From: Haplosporangium gracile
Taxonomy: Eukaryota; Mortierellomycota; Mortierellomycetes; Mortierellales; Mortierellaceae
Direction: 5' to 3'
NCBI GenBank assembly: GCA_015499985.1
Contig: JAAAUF010000724.1
Coordinates: forward strand, 1-21,421
Length of the DNA stretch: 21,421 nt
Below the pieces are notes generated by a model. That model had not been told where the DNA came from. It worked only from the letters and a program-made list of their open reading frames with translations, and ran no database searches. A program made the translations under genes and the position numbers. The first letter of the stretch is position 1. Each line of letters begins with the position of its first letter. This document shows positions 1 to 10,018 of this stretch, in pieces.

Positions 1-76
1 GTTGTTGTTGCTGTTGTTGTTGTTGTTGTTGCTGTTGTTGTTGTTGTTGTTGCTGTTGTTGTTGTTGTTGTTGTTG
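1..76. repeat. CAA/CAG (minus strand) trinucleotide repeat coding for poly-Gln
   Basis: The plus strand reads GTT repeats interrupted by GCT at positions 10, 31 and 52, a regular 21-nt spacing. On the coding (minus) strand this is six CAA codons and one CAG per unit. The array is cut by the window edge, so its full length is not known. Confidence 0.9.
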
Positions 77-668
77 GAACTGCTGAATCTGGAACTGCTG
101 CTGCTGCTGTTGCATCATTTGTTGGTGCTGGAGTTGACGCTGCTGTTGTTGGCTCAAGGCCGCAAAGGCCGGGTTGTTACCATTCATCTGGAAAGGGGCG
201 CCAAGAGCTGCTTGTCGCTGTGCGAGGGAGAAGGCATGGTTTTGCCCTGCCATTCCTGGGTTCATATTTGGCATGGCGTTTGCCATCGTTGGCGTCCCAT
301 ACATGTTCCTGATCTGTGCTCCTGCAACGCCATTAGCTAGTAGAGTTCACAAAAAAAACAAAAAGTCGATCGAGGAACGATGAGTATTTTTTGAGCGCGC
401 CGCGTCCCTTTTTTTTGTTGGTTTTCCCCTTTCATCGTAAATCTCGTTTCCATCTCCCACAGCCCTTTCAACACCATCAAGAAAGAAAAACAACAAAACA
501 GCAATACGATATGGTGGCCTAAGCTCTTTTGATACAGCGTCCCTCCGTTTCTCAGGTATAAGAAGAAAAGAGAAAAGAAGACGTACCATTCATCCTCCCG
601 ACCAAGCCGGCCTGCGAGAACTGCAGCTGTGGGTTGAACTGGCCGTTGTTGGGTGTTTCGTTAGACAT
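1..668 (-). CDS. Glutamine-rich protein, N-terminal part (gene continues past left edge)
   Basis: The start codon is at 668-666 on the minus strand. Exon 1 is 668-587 and exon 2 is 336-1; the 250-nt intron (586-337) has a GTACGT donor and a CTAG acceptor, and phase 1 carries across it. The protein begins MSNETPNNGQFNPQLQFSQA, then has an Asn/Met/Gly/Ala-rich stretch, and from about residue 98 becomes Gln-rich, ending at the window edge in an unbroken run of 25 Gln encoded by mixed CAA/CAG. No folded domain is visible in the part present (about 139 residues). Poly-Gln low-complexity N-termini are common in fungal chromatin and transcription factors (for example SWI/SNF or Mediator subunits), so a nuclear regulator is a reasonable guess, but no family can be named from this fragment. 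The exon structure is fairly sure; the function is unknown. Confidence 0.7.
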
Positions 669-1658
669 TGTATTGCGCACGACCTGGGAGGTGGAGGCGG
701 TGTGAGGAGAAAGGACAGTGGGTGTCGAAGTTGTATCAAGTAGCGGTCCAATCGACGGTGCCCCGACCTTTTCTGTAAATCGTCCCGGCTAGAATAATAG
801 AAAAAGAAAAAAGGCGCCCCCCTGCAATAGTTCAGGATGAGAAGTAAACACGATGCGTCAGCTATGCGATGTTGACCTTTTATTTCGTTAAAGCGCTCAA
901 CTCACGAAAAAGGACAATTAAAACCTCAGGTTTTTATTTCTTACTGTGAATCTGGTTCGACTTCCTCTTTTTGCTTCTTTCGCTTTTTTAGTTACAAGGA
1001 TATTTGGCAAGCTCAGGTGAAGAGGCGCAAAAGAAGGAGATCGCAATTCAAAGAGGGGGGAAAAAATAATAAGCAAGATAATAAAAAGAGGTCGCGATGA
1101 GGATGCAAGTAAAGCAACGGCGAGAGGGAAAGAGGGATGAGGTGGAAAGTAAGGAGGAAAGGATGAAGATGCGGATGAAGAAGGAGAGGATGTCGACTGG
1201 AGTGAAGAAAGGAGGAAAGGAGGTGAACCCAGGACAAGAATGAGGGATGGCGAACTCAATTTCAGTGCGAGAAAAAGAGGGAGTGGAAAGAGCGTTCTGC
1301 AGCCAACGCGATGATCAGGCACTTCCTGTCACGTGAATATTGAACAAGGCGCGACGTTTGAAACTAAAAAGTTGGCGGCAAACATCGAGAAGGGCGATAG
1401 GGACGAAGCGGTTTGGGTTGTGTTGAAACAAAGGTTTTTTGTTTTTTTATGTAGTATGTATGACAGTGGTTGGAAACTATGTGCAGGTGTATGTGTGAAA
1501 AAAGATACAAATGATCTTGATGGTACTATGTTACAATGTTGAATTGAATGAGAGTTTGGGAACAGGGAAAGGGGAGCAAAAAACAAATATTGTTGTGTTT
1601 TTCTCATACACCAGCTTGAAGACAAGACACGGCAAAAAGCGTGTTTTGTGTCCACCGC
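669..1658. other. Intergenic region between SAHH 3' end and the Gln-rich gene 5' end
   Basis: These 990 bases hold no supportable gene. From about 1016 to 1250 the plus strand is almost pure purine (GA-rich), so the minus strand, which would be the leader or promoter of the Gln-rich gene, is CT-rich. This matches the pyrimidine-rich leaders of other genes in the window. A CACGTG E-box lies at 1330-1335. Minus-strand open frames at 918-1322 and 1329-1655 are low-complexity and have no family resemblance. The SAHH 3' UTR must lie in the right part; no canonical AATAAA was seen for it. Confidence 0.7.
1330..1335. promoter_or_regulatory. CACGTG E-box
   Basis: A perfect palindromic CACGTG, the core recognised by bHLH factors such as Cbf1 in fungi. 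It lies about 660 bp upstream of the Gln-rich gene start and about 325 bp past the SAHH stop codon. A single hexamer can occur by chance, so function is only possible. Confidence 0.3.
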
Positions 1659-3391
1659 TTAGTAGCGGTAGTGCTCGGGCTTGAAGGGACCCTCGGCGGA
1701 GAGACCGAGATATTCGGCCTGAGTAGGGGTCAACTTGGTGAGCTTGACACCAATCTTGGCCAAGTGAGAGGCAGCGACCTCTTCATCGAGCTTCTTAGGG
1801 AGCATGTGGACGCCCAAGGGATAGGATCCAATGTCGGTCCAGAGAGCAATCTGGGCAAGGACCTGGTTGGAGAAGGAGTTGGACATGACGAACGAAGGGT
1901 GGCCAGTGGCGCATCCCAAGTTGACCAAGCGACCCTCGGCCAAGAGGATGATGTGGTTACCAGAGGCGACTTGGAAGCGGTCGACCTGGGGCTTGATGTT
2001 GACGTGGTTGATGGCGTTTTTCTTCAACCAGGCGACGTCCAACTCGATGTCAAAGTGACCAATGTTGCAAACAATGGAGTCATCCTTCATGGCGGCAAAG
2101 TGCTCACCACGGATAATGTCACGGCAACCGGTGGTGGTGACGAAAATGTTACCCTCCTTGATGGCCTCCTCCATGGTGGTGACCTCGTAACCCTCCATAG
2201 CGGCCTGAAGAGCGTTGATGGGGTCGATCTCGGTGACGAGGACACGGGCACCCATACCCTTGAGGGCAGCGGCGGATCCCTTTCCGACATCTCCGTATCC
2301 GGCAACGACGGCGACCTTACCGGCGATCATAATATCGGTGGCGCGCTTAATTCCATCGATTAAGGACTCGCGGCATCCATAGAGGTTGTCGAACTTGGAC
2401 TTTGTAACAGAGTCGTTGACGTTGATGGCGGGGACCTTAAGCTTGTTCTCCTTGAGCATCTTGTACAGGTGGTGGACACCGGTGGTGGTCTCCTCGGAGA
2501 TACCCTTGACGTCAGCGAGGAGGTGAGGGTGGTTCTCGTGAATGAGGGTGGTCAAGTCACCACCGTCATCCAAGATCAGATTGGGGCCCTTGCCGTCCTT
2601 AAAGGCGAGAAGCTGCTGCTCGAGGCACCACATGTACTCTTCATCGGTCTCACCCTTCCAGGCGAAGACCTATATAGTCACAAAAACTTTAGGTTAGCGA
2701 CTTGAATATTTCTCACTCAAACTTTGTATGGTCTCGGCAGTTGTGCAACAACAAAGCGGGGCAGGGCAGTGCTGAAAGGAATATTAAAAGCACATACGGG
2801 GACACCGGACACGGCGATGGCAGCAGCGGCGTGGTCTTGAGTGGAAAAGATGTTGCACGAAGTCCAGGTAACCTCAGCACCGAGAGCAGTCAAGGTCTCG
2901 ATCAAGACAGCGGTCTGGATGGTCATGTGGAGCGAGCCGACAATACGGGCACCTTTGAGGATCTGCTGGGGACCATACGTCTGGCGAAGGGCCATAAGAC
3001 CGGGCATCTCGTTCTCAGCGAGCTCGATCTCCTTGCGACCGAAAGCGGCGAGGCTAATATCAGCTATTAGAAAGTGTGAGAAAATCAAAAGAAAGCAGTT
3101 AGACGTCAATGCGCAGCAGAATAAAAAAAAAGACAACGTTATTCTGGAACGGACGGGAGGAAATGTGTGATAATGTGGTTGAGGAGTGTCCGAAGAAGTG
3201 CTCAAAAGTGATAGGTTGAAAGTTGTTCAATGTTTATAGAGAGTGGGGCATGTAGGACGAGAAATGAGAAAAGGACAAGGGGATAACAAGGAACACAGGA
3301 AAACAAAAACAGTGTGGGAAATGCGAAGTGGAGAGTGGGAAGCGGATGGGGATAGAGAGATATAGATCGACTTACCAACTTTGTAGACCAT
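1659..3391 (-). CDS. SAH1: Adenosylhomocysteinase (S-adenosyl-L-homocysteine hydrolase)
   Basis: Cytosolic NAD-dependent enzyme that splits S-adenosylhomocysteine into homocysteine and adenosine, removing the product inhibitor of methyltransferases. Exons on the minus strand are 3391-3376, 3063-2798 and 2669-1659. The first exon is only 16 nt (MVYKV plus one base); introns of 312 and 128 nt have GTAAGT and GTATGT donors. The joined protein has 430 residues, close to the human enzyme (432). Visible landmarks are LDDGGD (127-132), SEETTTG (152-158), the catalytic Lys184 and Asp188 in VTKSKFDN, Cys193 in YGCRES, the dinucleotide-binding GYGDVGKG (218-225), and the C-terminal KPEHYRY whose Lys and Tyr reach into the neighbouring subunit. 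All key residues are present, so the enzyme should be active. The leader contains a CA/TG dinucleotide run next to the start codon. Identity is very secure. Confidence 0.97.
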
Positions 3392-4431
3392 GGTGTGTGT
3401 GTGTGTTTGGGAGTTGGTGTTGAAGGGTGCGTGGAATTTGTGCAAAGGAAAAAGTGCAAAGAAAAAAAAAAGAAGACAAGAAGAGGAATTGTCTTTTATG
3501 CTGAATGAAAAAGGGCCTGGGTCCTGAGTTTGCCAGTCACGGCCTTGCCTCCGTCGTGATCAAGGAGAAAGGCAGCACCCCCAATCTTTTTACTTTTTTG
3601 CATAGGAGACAGAATGTGAATCTAGTGTGGTCGTTTAGTTGTTCATTGGGCTATTGCTCTCGTTTTTGGCTCGAACCTTTTCTGGGGAAAAGGAGAGAGA
3701 AAGAATCGCTCGTTCTTTCTCTTATCCGCCGTTCCTTCTTTACGTTCTTTCTTGGCCGCTTTTGAATTTTTTTTCTTTTTACTGCTCATGTCATTTGTGC
3801 CGACGAGTCCCATCTCTTCCAACCATTGGATATTCGCCATCCCTCCTCAACAATGCAGTTGATACATGAAGCCATGTCCGGGGATCCTAAGTATGCGAAA
3901 CGCGCAGACACGGTGGTACGATAAATCGTGGTGCCTGTCCCTCTCTTTTAAGATCGATCCATTAGTGAACAAGATACAGACGGCGAGGAAAGTGATAGAG
4001 AGGAAAAGTGAATAAGTCGCTTCGCCTCAATCGAATCCTTCTAATGCCCATGCGATGACCTGGTTTGATGGCAGCAAGAGATAAAAAGAAACAATTGACA
4101 GAAGCGCATCTGCCCTATCAATTGTGCTCACAGACCTCTCTCGCCTTCGTTTTTGATACATGTGACGACAGTGGCTTTGGAATAAATTCGCACGGCGACA
4201 GGTTGATGAAGGGGTACTGGGCGCTGCCAGTCAGCCATAGAGCGACAGAGAGACGGGAAGGAAAGTCATCCTCTCAACTCCACTCCTGTCCTGCACCTGC
4301 GCTCTATTTGTCCGTCAAAAGGGACTGAGAAAGAAAAAAGAAAAGATACTGAGACCAGTTTGTTCTGTAACTCACTTACCCCATTCTCCCATTGCATACA
4401 CACCTTTTTTCCATTTCACATAAATCGCACA
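3392..4431. promoter_or_regulatory. Divergent promoter region between SAHH and the DENND11-like gene
   Basis: About 1.04 kb separates the two divergent start codons. Next to the SAHH start is a (TG)n run at about 3391-3404. Two ATTGG motifs (3645-3649 and 3825-3829) read as CCAAT on the minus strand, about 255 and 435 bp upstream of the SAHH start, and could be HAP-complex sites. The last 70 bases before the plus-strand gene are pyrimidine-rich. An 86-codon plus-strand frame at 4068-4328 has no recognisable domain and is treated as chance. Confidence 0.5.
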
Positions 4432-7078
4432 ATGGCCGACAGCGACAGTGACACCCCCACCATCGACGCCATCTTTGTCGTCCGCTTCGACACCCGCCAA
4501 GGAAACATCCTCGAGTGGAGCGACTCTACCCCGGGTACTTTATTTTCATTGACCACTTGTGCCAAAATCGCTTGTCCGCAAAAAGAGGGAAAGACGCAAA
4601 AGTCAAGCTTTGTGAAGGAGTAGGAATTCAAGTCTCGTCACTAACCAAGGGACAGTCTAATTGTTACTGCGTTTTTATTGTCGTCGTTATCGTTCTCTAG
4701 GAATCCAACTCACTGGAGTGGAGTACTCCGCGCTTCCAAGTGGGCTCCACACTACCCCACAGGATGTTATGTAAGAGGATGCAAGACTTCGGCTTCGACT
4801 TTCATTTTAGCTTATCGGGTCTGAATGCACGGCATGCTTTCCACTTTCAAAAATAACTCACATGTCCATCGCTTGTACAAATGGAGAGCAGATATTTTCA
4901 ATTGGAAGGATGTGTAGGCGTAGCAGTCTTCAAGAACGCACCAGCAGACCGTGAGGAACATCGAGGCGCAAGGATGATTTCTGTGGGAGTCCTTGTCAAG
5001 CCATCTGCAGACACTGGACGCTGTGGCCAAGTCTGGCGACACATTGGCTTTTTGAAGGGTCGAGCAGGGTAAGGGTATCTGTTTAACTGGAAATAGCCGG
5101 AATGATGGGTTCTGAAAACTACAACGTTTAACCATAAGTTTTCTTTTTCGCAATGCATCTAGGCACCATGTTATTGAAGGCTCGGATACAGCAGACTTGT
5201 CAGACTACTTTACGACCCACAAGACACTAGCATCTACCGCACGTCCATCTTCATCATCTTCTACTAAACGGGATTCGTACAGGGCTATGAGCCGACGTCG
5301 AATCAGTCGCTCATTTACTCTCTCAGAATCCGTCCAGGCCCTTCAATCAGCATCGGGAGGAATGCTCGAGAACTCTGATGCGGATGAAATCCCTGTAAGT
5401 CTTCAAGTACGGTATCAACAACTTTGCTTATCACACATAAGCTTAATTTCATTGGATTTACTAACGATGCTGTTGTGATTCTAGTTGTCGCATCCATCAC
5501 ACCAATTCCTTCAACTGGTCGAATCATTTGGCCCATCTGTATATACCCTCTGGAAAGCAGCCCTGTCCAGAAAACGCATCCTCATCTATACCCCACCACC
5601 CATCGAGTCTACCTGTTTAGCTGGTAAAAATCTTAGTTGCTGCTCAAAATGTTATTGAAAAGATAGCTTCTTTCATTTGGCGAGTGTAGGAGCTAACAAG
5701 TCGTTTTGATTTGCGTTTATTTAGTATACAATATTTGCTTAATGGCAACTATACCGTCAGGAGAGATTTCGTTGGCGCAAACCAGATCGAACGAGAGACT
5801 CCAACCGCTGTTTTGTGTCGGGATTCACGACATCGACCACATGTCCAGCTTTCGTGGTGGATTCGTTGCATGTACGTTTGCTCAACGTGGATAGTAAACA
5901 GTTTGTCATTGTTGTATATAGAATTTTTTCATTAACGTTTGTTTTTAATCTTGCTGTTGATGGATAGGTACGACAGAAAAGCTGTTTCTTTTCAAGCTTC
6001 ATCTATTTGACCTCGTCGTCGACCTTTCAGCAGCGTCAGGAAGTGCAGTCGCCTATACATCGCCCAAGGAAGCACACCCACGTCTCTCAATAGTCAAGGA
6101 AGTTGGAGCGGAATATGTACTGGAAGCTACCGAGCCATATACGGCTGACCATCGTCGGTACTTTGCACTCATGCAGCAGTTGGCGAGATATCAACGACGA
6201 CAGGACTGGATGCAGAGGCGGCTTGTGGAGGAGATCTCTGAAGCTGAAGCCGACAGAGATGGCGGCGACGGCGATGCAAGGACATTAGAGGACCCGCACC
6301 ATCGCCGTGACAGTAGTAGCGGTAGTGGTGGTCGTCGACAGGGTTCGGGATCCATTAGTAGTACTGGAGGGTTCAACATGTCGGACACTTTGGGTATGAT
6401 GCTGACGGGTGGATGGTGGTGGTGGTGGTATGGCAGCGATGATGCAGAGTCGGAGGATTATGAGCCATTGATTCCAAACAAGCCTGTGCCGGGTCAGGTT
6501 CAACAAGATGGTGAGGAGCAGCGTCGCAACGGGTCCCGGGTTCAAGTTCTGCAAATGCAAACTAGCGGCAGTTCATCTACCGAAGCCATCAGGTAAGCTT
6601 CCTATTCCTGGGTTTTAGCTATAGCTTACTCTTGATGAGCTTGTTTTCTTTTAGCTCATTATCACTTGCTCACGCTATTTTGGTGGCGTATGTGAATTGT
6701 TTTAGATGCTTCCATAATTTGACAAGGACAGTTCTCTTGGAAATGAGTCGACTGATTGCATTCAAGGCTACGGCGGCCATCTTTGACGATCCCACCGAGT
6801 CCTCCTTCTCTTCTGAGAGAAGGAGTGCAGACGAGACAACGGTTTCCTCTGTTTCTTTCAATTCTGCTGCAGTTCCTTCGTCTCTGCAGCTAAGTCGACA
6901 CGATGTCCAACAGCTGGGTCTGGACCCGTCGAGGGAGGGCAAGTTTGTGGAGGAACTGAGCCAGATCTACTTCAATGCAAATGTTCGAGTTCAGGACGGG
7001 TTGTTGCGTGGCTGGATCCAGAGTCTTGGTGGCTGTTGCTCGAACCACGCTGCTTCCTGTTGTCATCTCTGCGGGTAG
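4432..7078 (+). CDS. DENN-type protein of the DENND11/LCHN (DUF2347) family
   Basis: Eight exons join in phase to 638 residues: 4432-4534, 4701-4770, 4892-5068, 5163-5394, 5485-5623, 5725-5871, 5968-6592 and 6655-7078. All introns are short (62-166 nt) with GT-AG ends. Family hallmarks recalled for DENND11/LCHN appear in order: VVRFDTRQGNILEW near the N-terminus, GVEYSALPSGLH, EEHRGARMISVGVL, VWRHIGFL, LWKAALSRKRILIY and VACTTEKLF. DENN proteins usually act as exchange factors or regulators of Rab GTPases in membrane traffic; the role of this subfamily is poorly known. Oddities: a low-complexity insert at about residues 355-480 with many charged, Gly and Ser residues, a run of five Trp (439-443), and a Cys-rich C-terminus (GGCCSNHAASCCHLCG, 623-638). 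Family assignment is fairly sure; the last exon is supported by phase and by LSRHDVQQLGLDPSREGKFV, which fits the family's C-terminal part. Confidence 0.88.
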
Positions 7079-8820
7079 AGATATATCGAGATATGCAGAG
7101 CCGAGTAGAGAAGAGAGTGAGAGAGAGGAAGAAAGAGAAGGATGCAGAGGAAAAGAACAAAAAGTGTGGTGCTTGTCCTTGAGTATGCAGGCATATCTGC
7201 ATTCGTTCATTTTTTTCTCCAAAAAAAGGCGACATAAATAAACAAAAAAAAGCTTACTACCGCATCATCAGCAATGAAAGTCGAACGGATGAAGACGAAA
7301 AGGGAATAGGGGGTCAAAACATAGAAGAAAGGGAAGGAAAGGTACGACTGAAAAAGGGGCAGATCTGTCACCTGCTCTCTCCCTCTTTATGTATTTCGCA
7401 CTGCTCTTTTTTTTGTGCGTGTTACGGTTGCTACTATGTTGTTTGCTCCTTATCCCTGATGCTGTTCTGCTTACCCCCACCCCACTTTTGTGTCTCTAAC
7501 CCGACAGGATGAAAGCTACAACATACGTCGTACATGAACAAAATGGACAAAACACCTTGCATGTTGTGTTGTCGTTTCTGCCCCCCTATCGGTCAGAGAA
7601 GAAATGAGGGGGGAGGAAGAATAGAAGGAGGCAGGGTCTTGCCATGAGGCAAAGGAATTAGTATGACAAGGACGGACGCACAAAGCATTCATTTCAACTC
7701 CCCCCCGCCCTCTCTCCCCTTTAAATGACCCTCCTACCTACAACACACCTTGGTCATTCGGTTAACTCCAGGGTGAGGACAAAAGTGCACGTCACACGCG
7801 CCGTGGAGGCAGCTGTGGTTGTTTGTTGTTTTTTTCGGTGTTGTCGTTGCGAAAAAAAGGACAAAAAGGGGATAGGTGGGATGGCCCAGGGAGGTTGTAT
7901 GTGCTCTGGAAGAGTAGGAGCAAAAGAAAATGGAGAAACGGGTGTTTTTTTGCTCACAGCATTTTTAAGCCTAGGGCGAAGGTAGGTCAATTAAAAATGG
8001 GAACGATATGCAACCCAATTCACTCGATTGTGTTTTTTCACGCCTATCCAAGTCTGGCTGCTGACCCGTCTTCGTATACTCTGTCTATCCTTGCCATCCT
8101 GCCAACTGTTACAAAGTGTGCTTGCACGCCACCGCCACCGAGGACAGCGAAGGTCGGACAAGGCCATCATCCGCCATCGATTATGGACCAACAGCAACAG
8201 ATATAACGGCCAACCCGACAATGTGGGCAGGGCATGGAAAAATTATCATGTAAAACAAAGCAGCGATCTAAACAATCAAAGAAGGCCCGGGTGTATGCCG
8301 CCAACCATCCATCACCGACGGCAACAAACACTCACACTCACACAACACAAATTGCTTCTTTGGTGCTCTCGGTTGTCGGTCGACTTTTTCTCGTTGCTCA
8401 ATCAATCTTCACAGCTATCTCTCTCTGTCCTCCTTCACTTCTATTTAGGCCGTATCGCTTTTCGATCATGGAACTATCCACAGGTCATCTTTACTCTTTT
8501 TCCACTCCTGGCTCAAATATCTCCTTTCAGTTAGGGTGAACATGCATCATTCGGTGTACCTGTAAGTTACATCCTCTTCTCTCATTTCTTCGCAATAAAC
8601 AATTCGAGGAAGAAAAAAAAGGGCGCATTTTATGCAGGCAGTGTTTGTTTTCTATCCTGTTACTTTTCATTAACAAAATCGTTAGTCCTATTCATGCGTG
8701 GTGAAAAAAAAAGGGAAAAGGTAATAATAACGAAAGAAATGAAAACAACAAAAATGCAGAGGAAGCAAACAAGAAAAGTAAGGCAAGCAAGATAGCGGAG
8801 GAAAGGGAAGGGAAGGTTAG
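7079..8820. other. Intergenic region after the DENND11-like gene, no gene seen
   Basis: This stretch holds the 3' UTR and polyadenylation site of the upstream gene and then about 1.6 kb with no supportable coding region. Homopolymer runs of A, T, C and G are frequent. Short open frames on both strands (7268-7480, 7754-7990, 8028-8534) are low in complexity or look like nothing known. Purines dominate the plus strand from about 8700 to 8820. Confidence 0.7.
7237..7242 (+). terminator. Polyadenylation signal AATAAA of the DENND11-like gene
   Basis: AATAAA inside ATAAATAAAC, about 160 nt after the stop codon and followed by an A-rich stretch. Position and sequence fit a cleavage and polyadenylation signal. 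Confidence 0.55.
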
Positions 8821-8833
8821 ACCAAAAGGCGGA

Positions 8834-8840
8834 TATATAA
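8834..8840 (+). promoter_or_regulatory. TATA-box-like TATATAA
   Basis: TATATAA lies exactly where the plus strand changes from purine-rich (8700-8820) to pyrimidine-rich (8840 onward). A transcript starting some 30-100 nt downstream would carry a CT-rich leader, as other genes here do. It could be a distal promoter of the phosphatase gene or of an unannotated transcript. Support is positional only. Confidence 0.35.
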
Positions 8841-10002
8841 CGGTTCTGTTGTTGTTATGTTGTTCTTTTGTTTGTTTTTGTGGGAAGTCGGCTCTCGTGT
8901 TTCCTTTTTTTTTTTTCCTCCTTTGTGACATTGAGAATGGAATTACGGATAGCAATAAGCATTATGATGATGGCTAATGCTGCTCCTACTATCTTTGCAT
9001 CTGTACTCGTCGTTTCTCTCACTATGTATGCTCTGGTTGACCTTTAGTCCACGCAGAGTTCATATTGTTGTTGCTCGCTCTTCTCTCTTGGCCGACTGTT
9101 TTGTTGTTGTGTATTTTCACCGTTGTTAGTGTCCTCTCCACCAATTAGCCCGCAGACACAAAAACGGACACATCGCCATTGTGCTCTTCTCTACTTTTTG
9201 TCCTTGTGGTGATAAGCTCCATGTCGTCTTCTTTGTTCCTGGATTGAACCAAACAACAAGCAGCAACAACAACAACAGGTGTCCTTTACTACCTCCACGT
9301 CCTTCTTCTTTATAGTCATTGCCTTTGTCTTGTCTTTCCTATTGTCCGTTGATTGTTTGTAAGGAGCCGATCGCCAGTTTCTCTCACTTGGTCGCCTCTC
9401 TTATTTTTACATAGAATTTTAACCTTTTTTTGCCACTACTTTGTGTGCCAACACGCACATACATACACACGCACCTTGTTCGTTACTTTCTGTCCTCTCT
9501 TCCCTTCCCTTCCCTTTCCTTCTCTTCTCTTCCCTCTCTTCCTCTTCTGTTTGTTTTTAATCTGCCTCCCTTTTTTCTTTCTCTTTTTCTCTTTTTCTCT
9601 TTGTTCATCTCCCTCGACCCACCCCGACCGCCCTCCTCCTTCCCTTCCCTCCACTTGTTGTTTGCCTTTCTCTCTTATTTGTATTTTCTTGTGTGTTCAC
9701 TTATCCTCATTGTCTGTCCCTTTCCTTTCCTTCACTCCTCCTCATCCCCATCTTCCGTGCCATCACTTCCCTTCTTTACCTTTTTTAACTCCACTCCCCT
9801 CTTCATCATCACGACAAACAGTCTTAGACACACTTACACATACACTCACTCTTCACTCAAACGTAAGAATAAGTAACAACAACAAGGACACACACACATA
9901 CTCATCCATTAATCAACACACTCTCACAATCGCATACACGGCACACATATACACGCTGACACATCTTGCGCCTGTCAACCAGCCAGTCAGTCAGTCATCA
10001 CC

Positions 10003-10018
10003 TTTTTTTTTTTTTTTT
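10003..10018 (+). repeat. Run of 16 T
   Basis: An uninterrupted T16 run. It lies 27 nt before a TTTATAG acceptor-like site, so it may be the polypyrimidine tract of a leader intron (candidate 9863-10045, 183 nt). Confidence 0.5.

Noticed and set aside
2..340. Plus-strand open frame with a run of Leu
   Set aside because: It is the antisense of the poly-Gln coding exon; the repeat makes all frames open.
952..963. GGTTCGACTTCC resembling a tRNA B box
   Set aside because: No A box, no acceptor-stem complementarity and no cloverleaf could be found around it.
1641..2363. Long plus-strand open frame opposite SAHH
   Set aside because: It is antisense to the conserved SAHH exon 3; its openness follows from codon bias on the other strand.
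4068..4328. 86-codon plus-strand frame just upstream of the DENND11-like gene
   Set aside because: No domain, no splice or family support; it most likely is promoter or leader sequence read by chance.
8531..8536. TTAGGG as telomere-type repeat
   Set aside because: A single copy only, inside ordinary intergenic DNA.
8963..8972. ATGATGATGG as a possible C box of a C/D snoRNA
   Set aside because: No matching D box (CTGA) or terminal stem at a proper distance.
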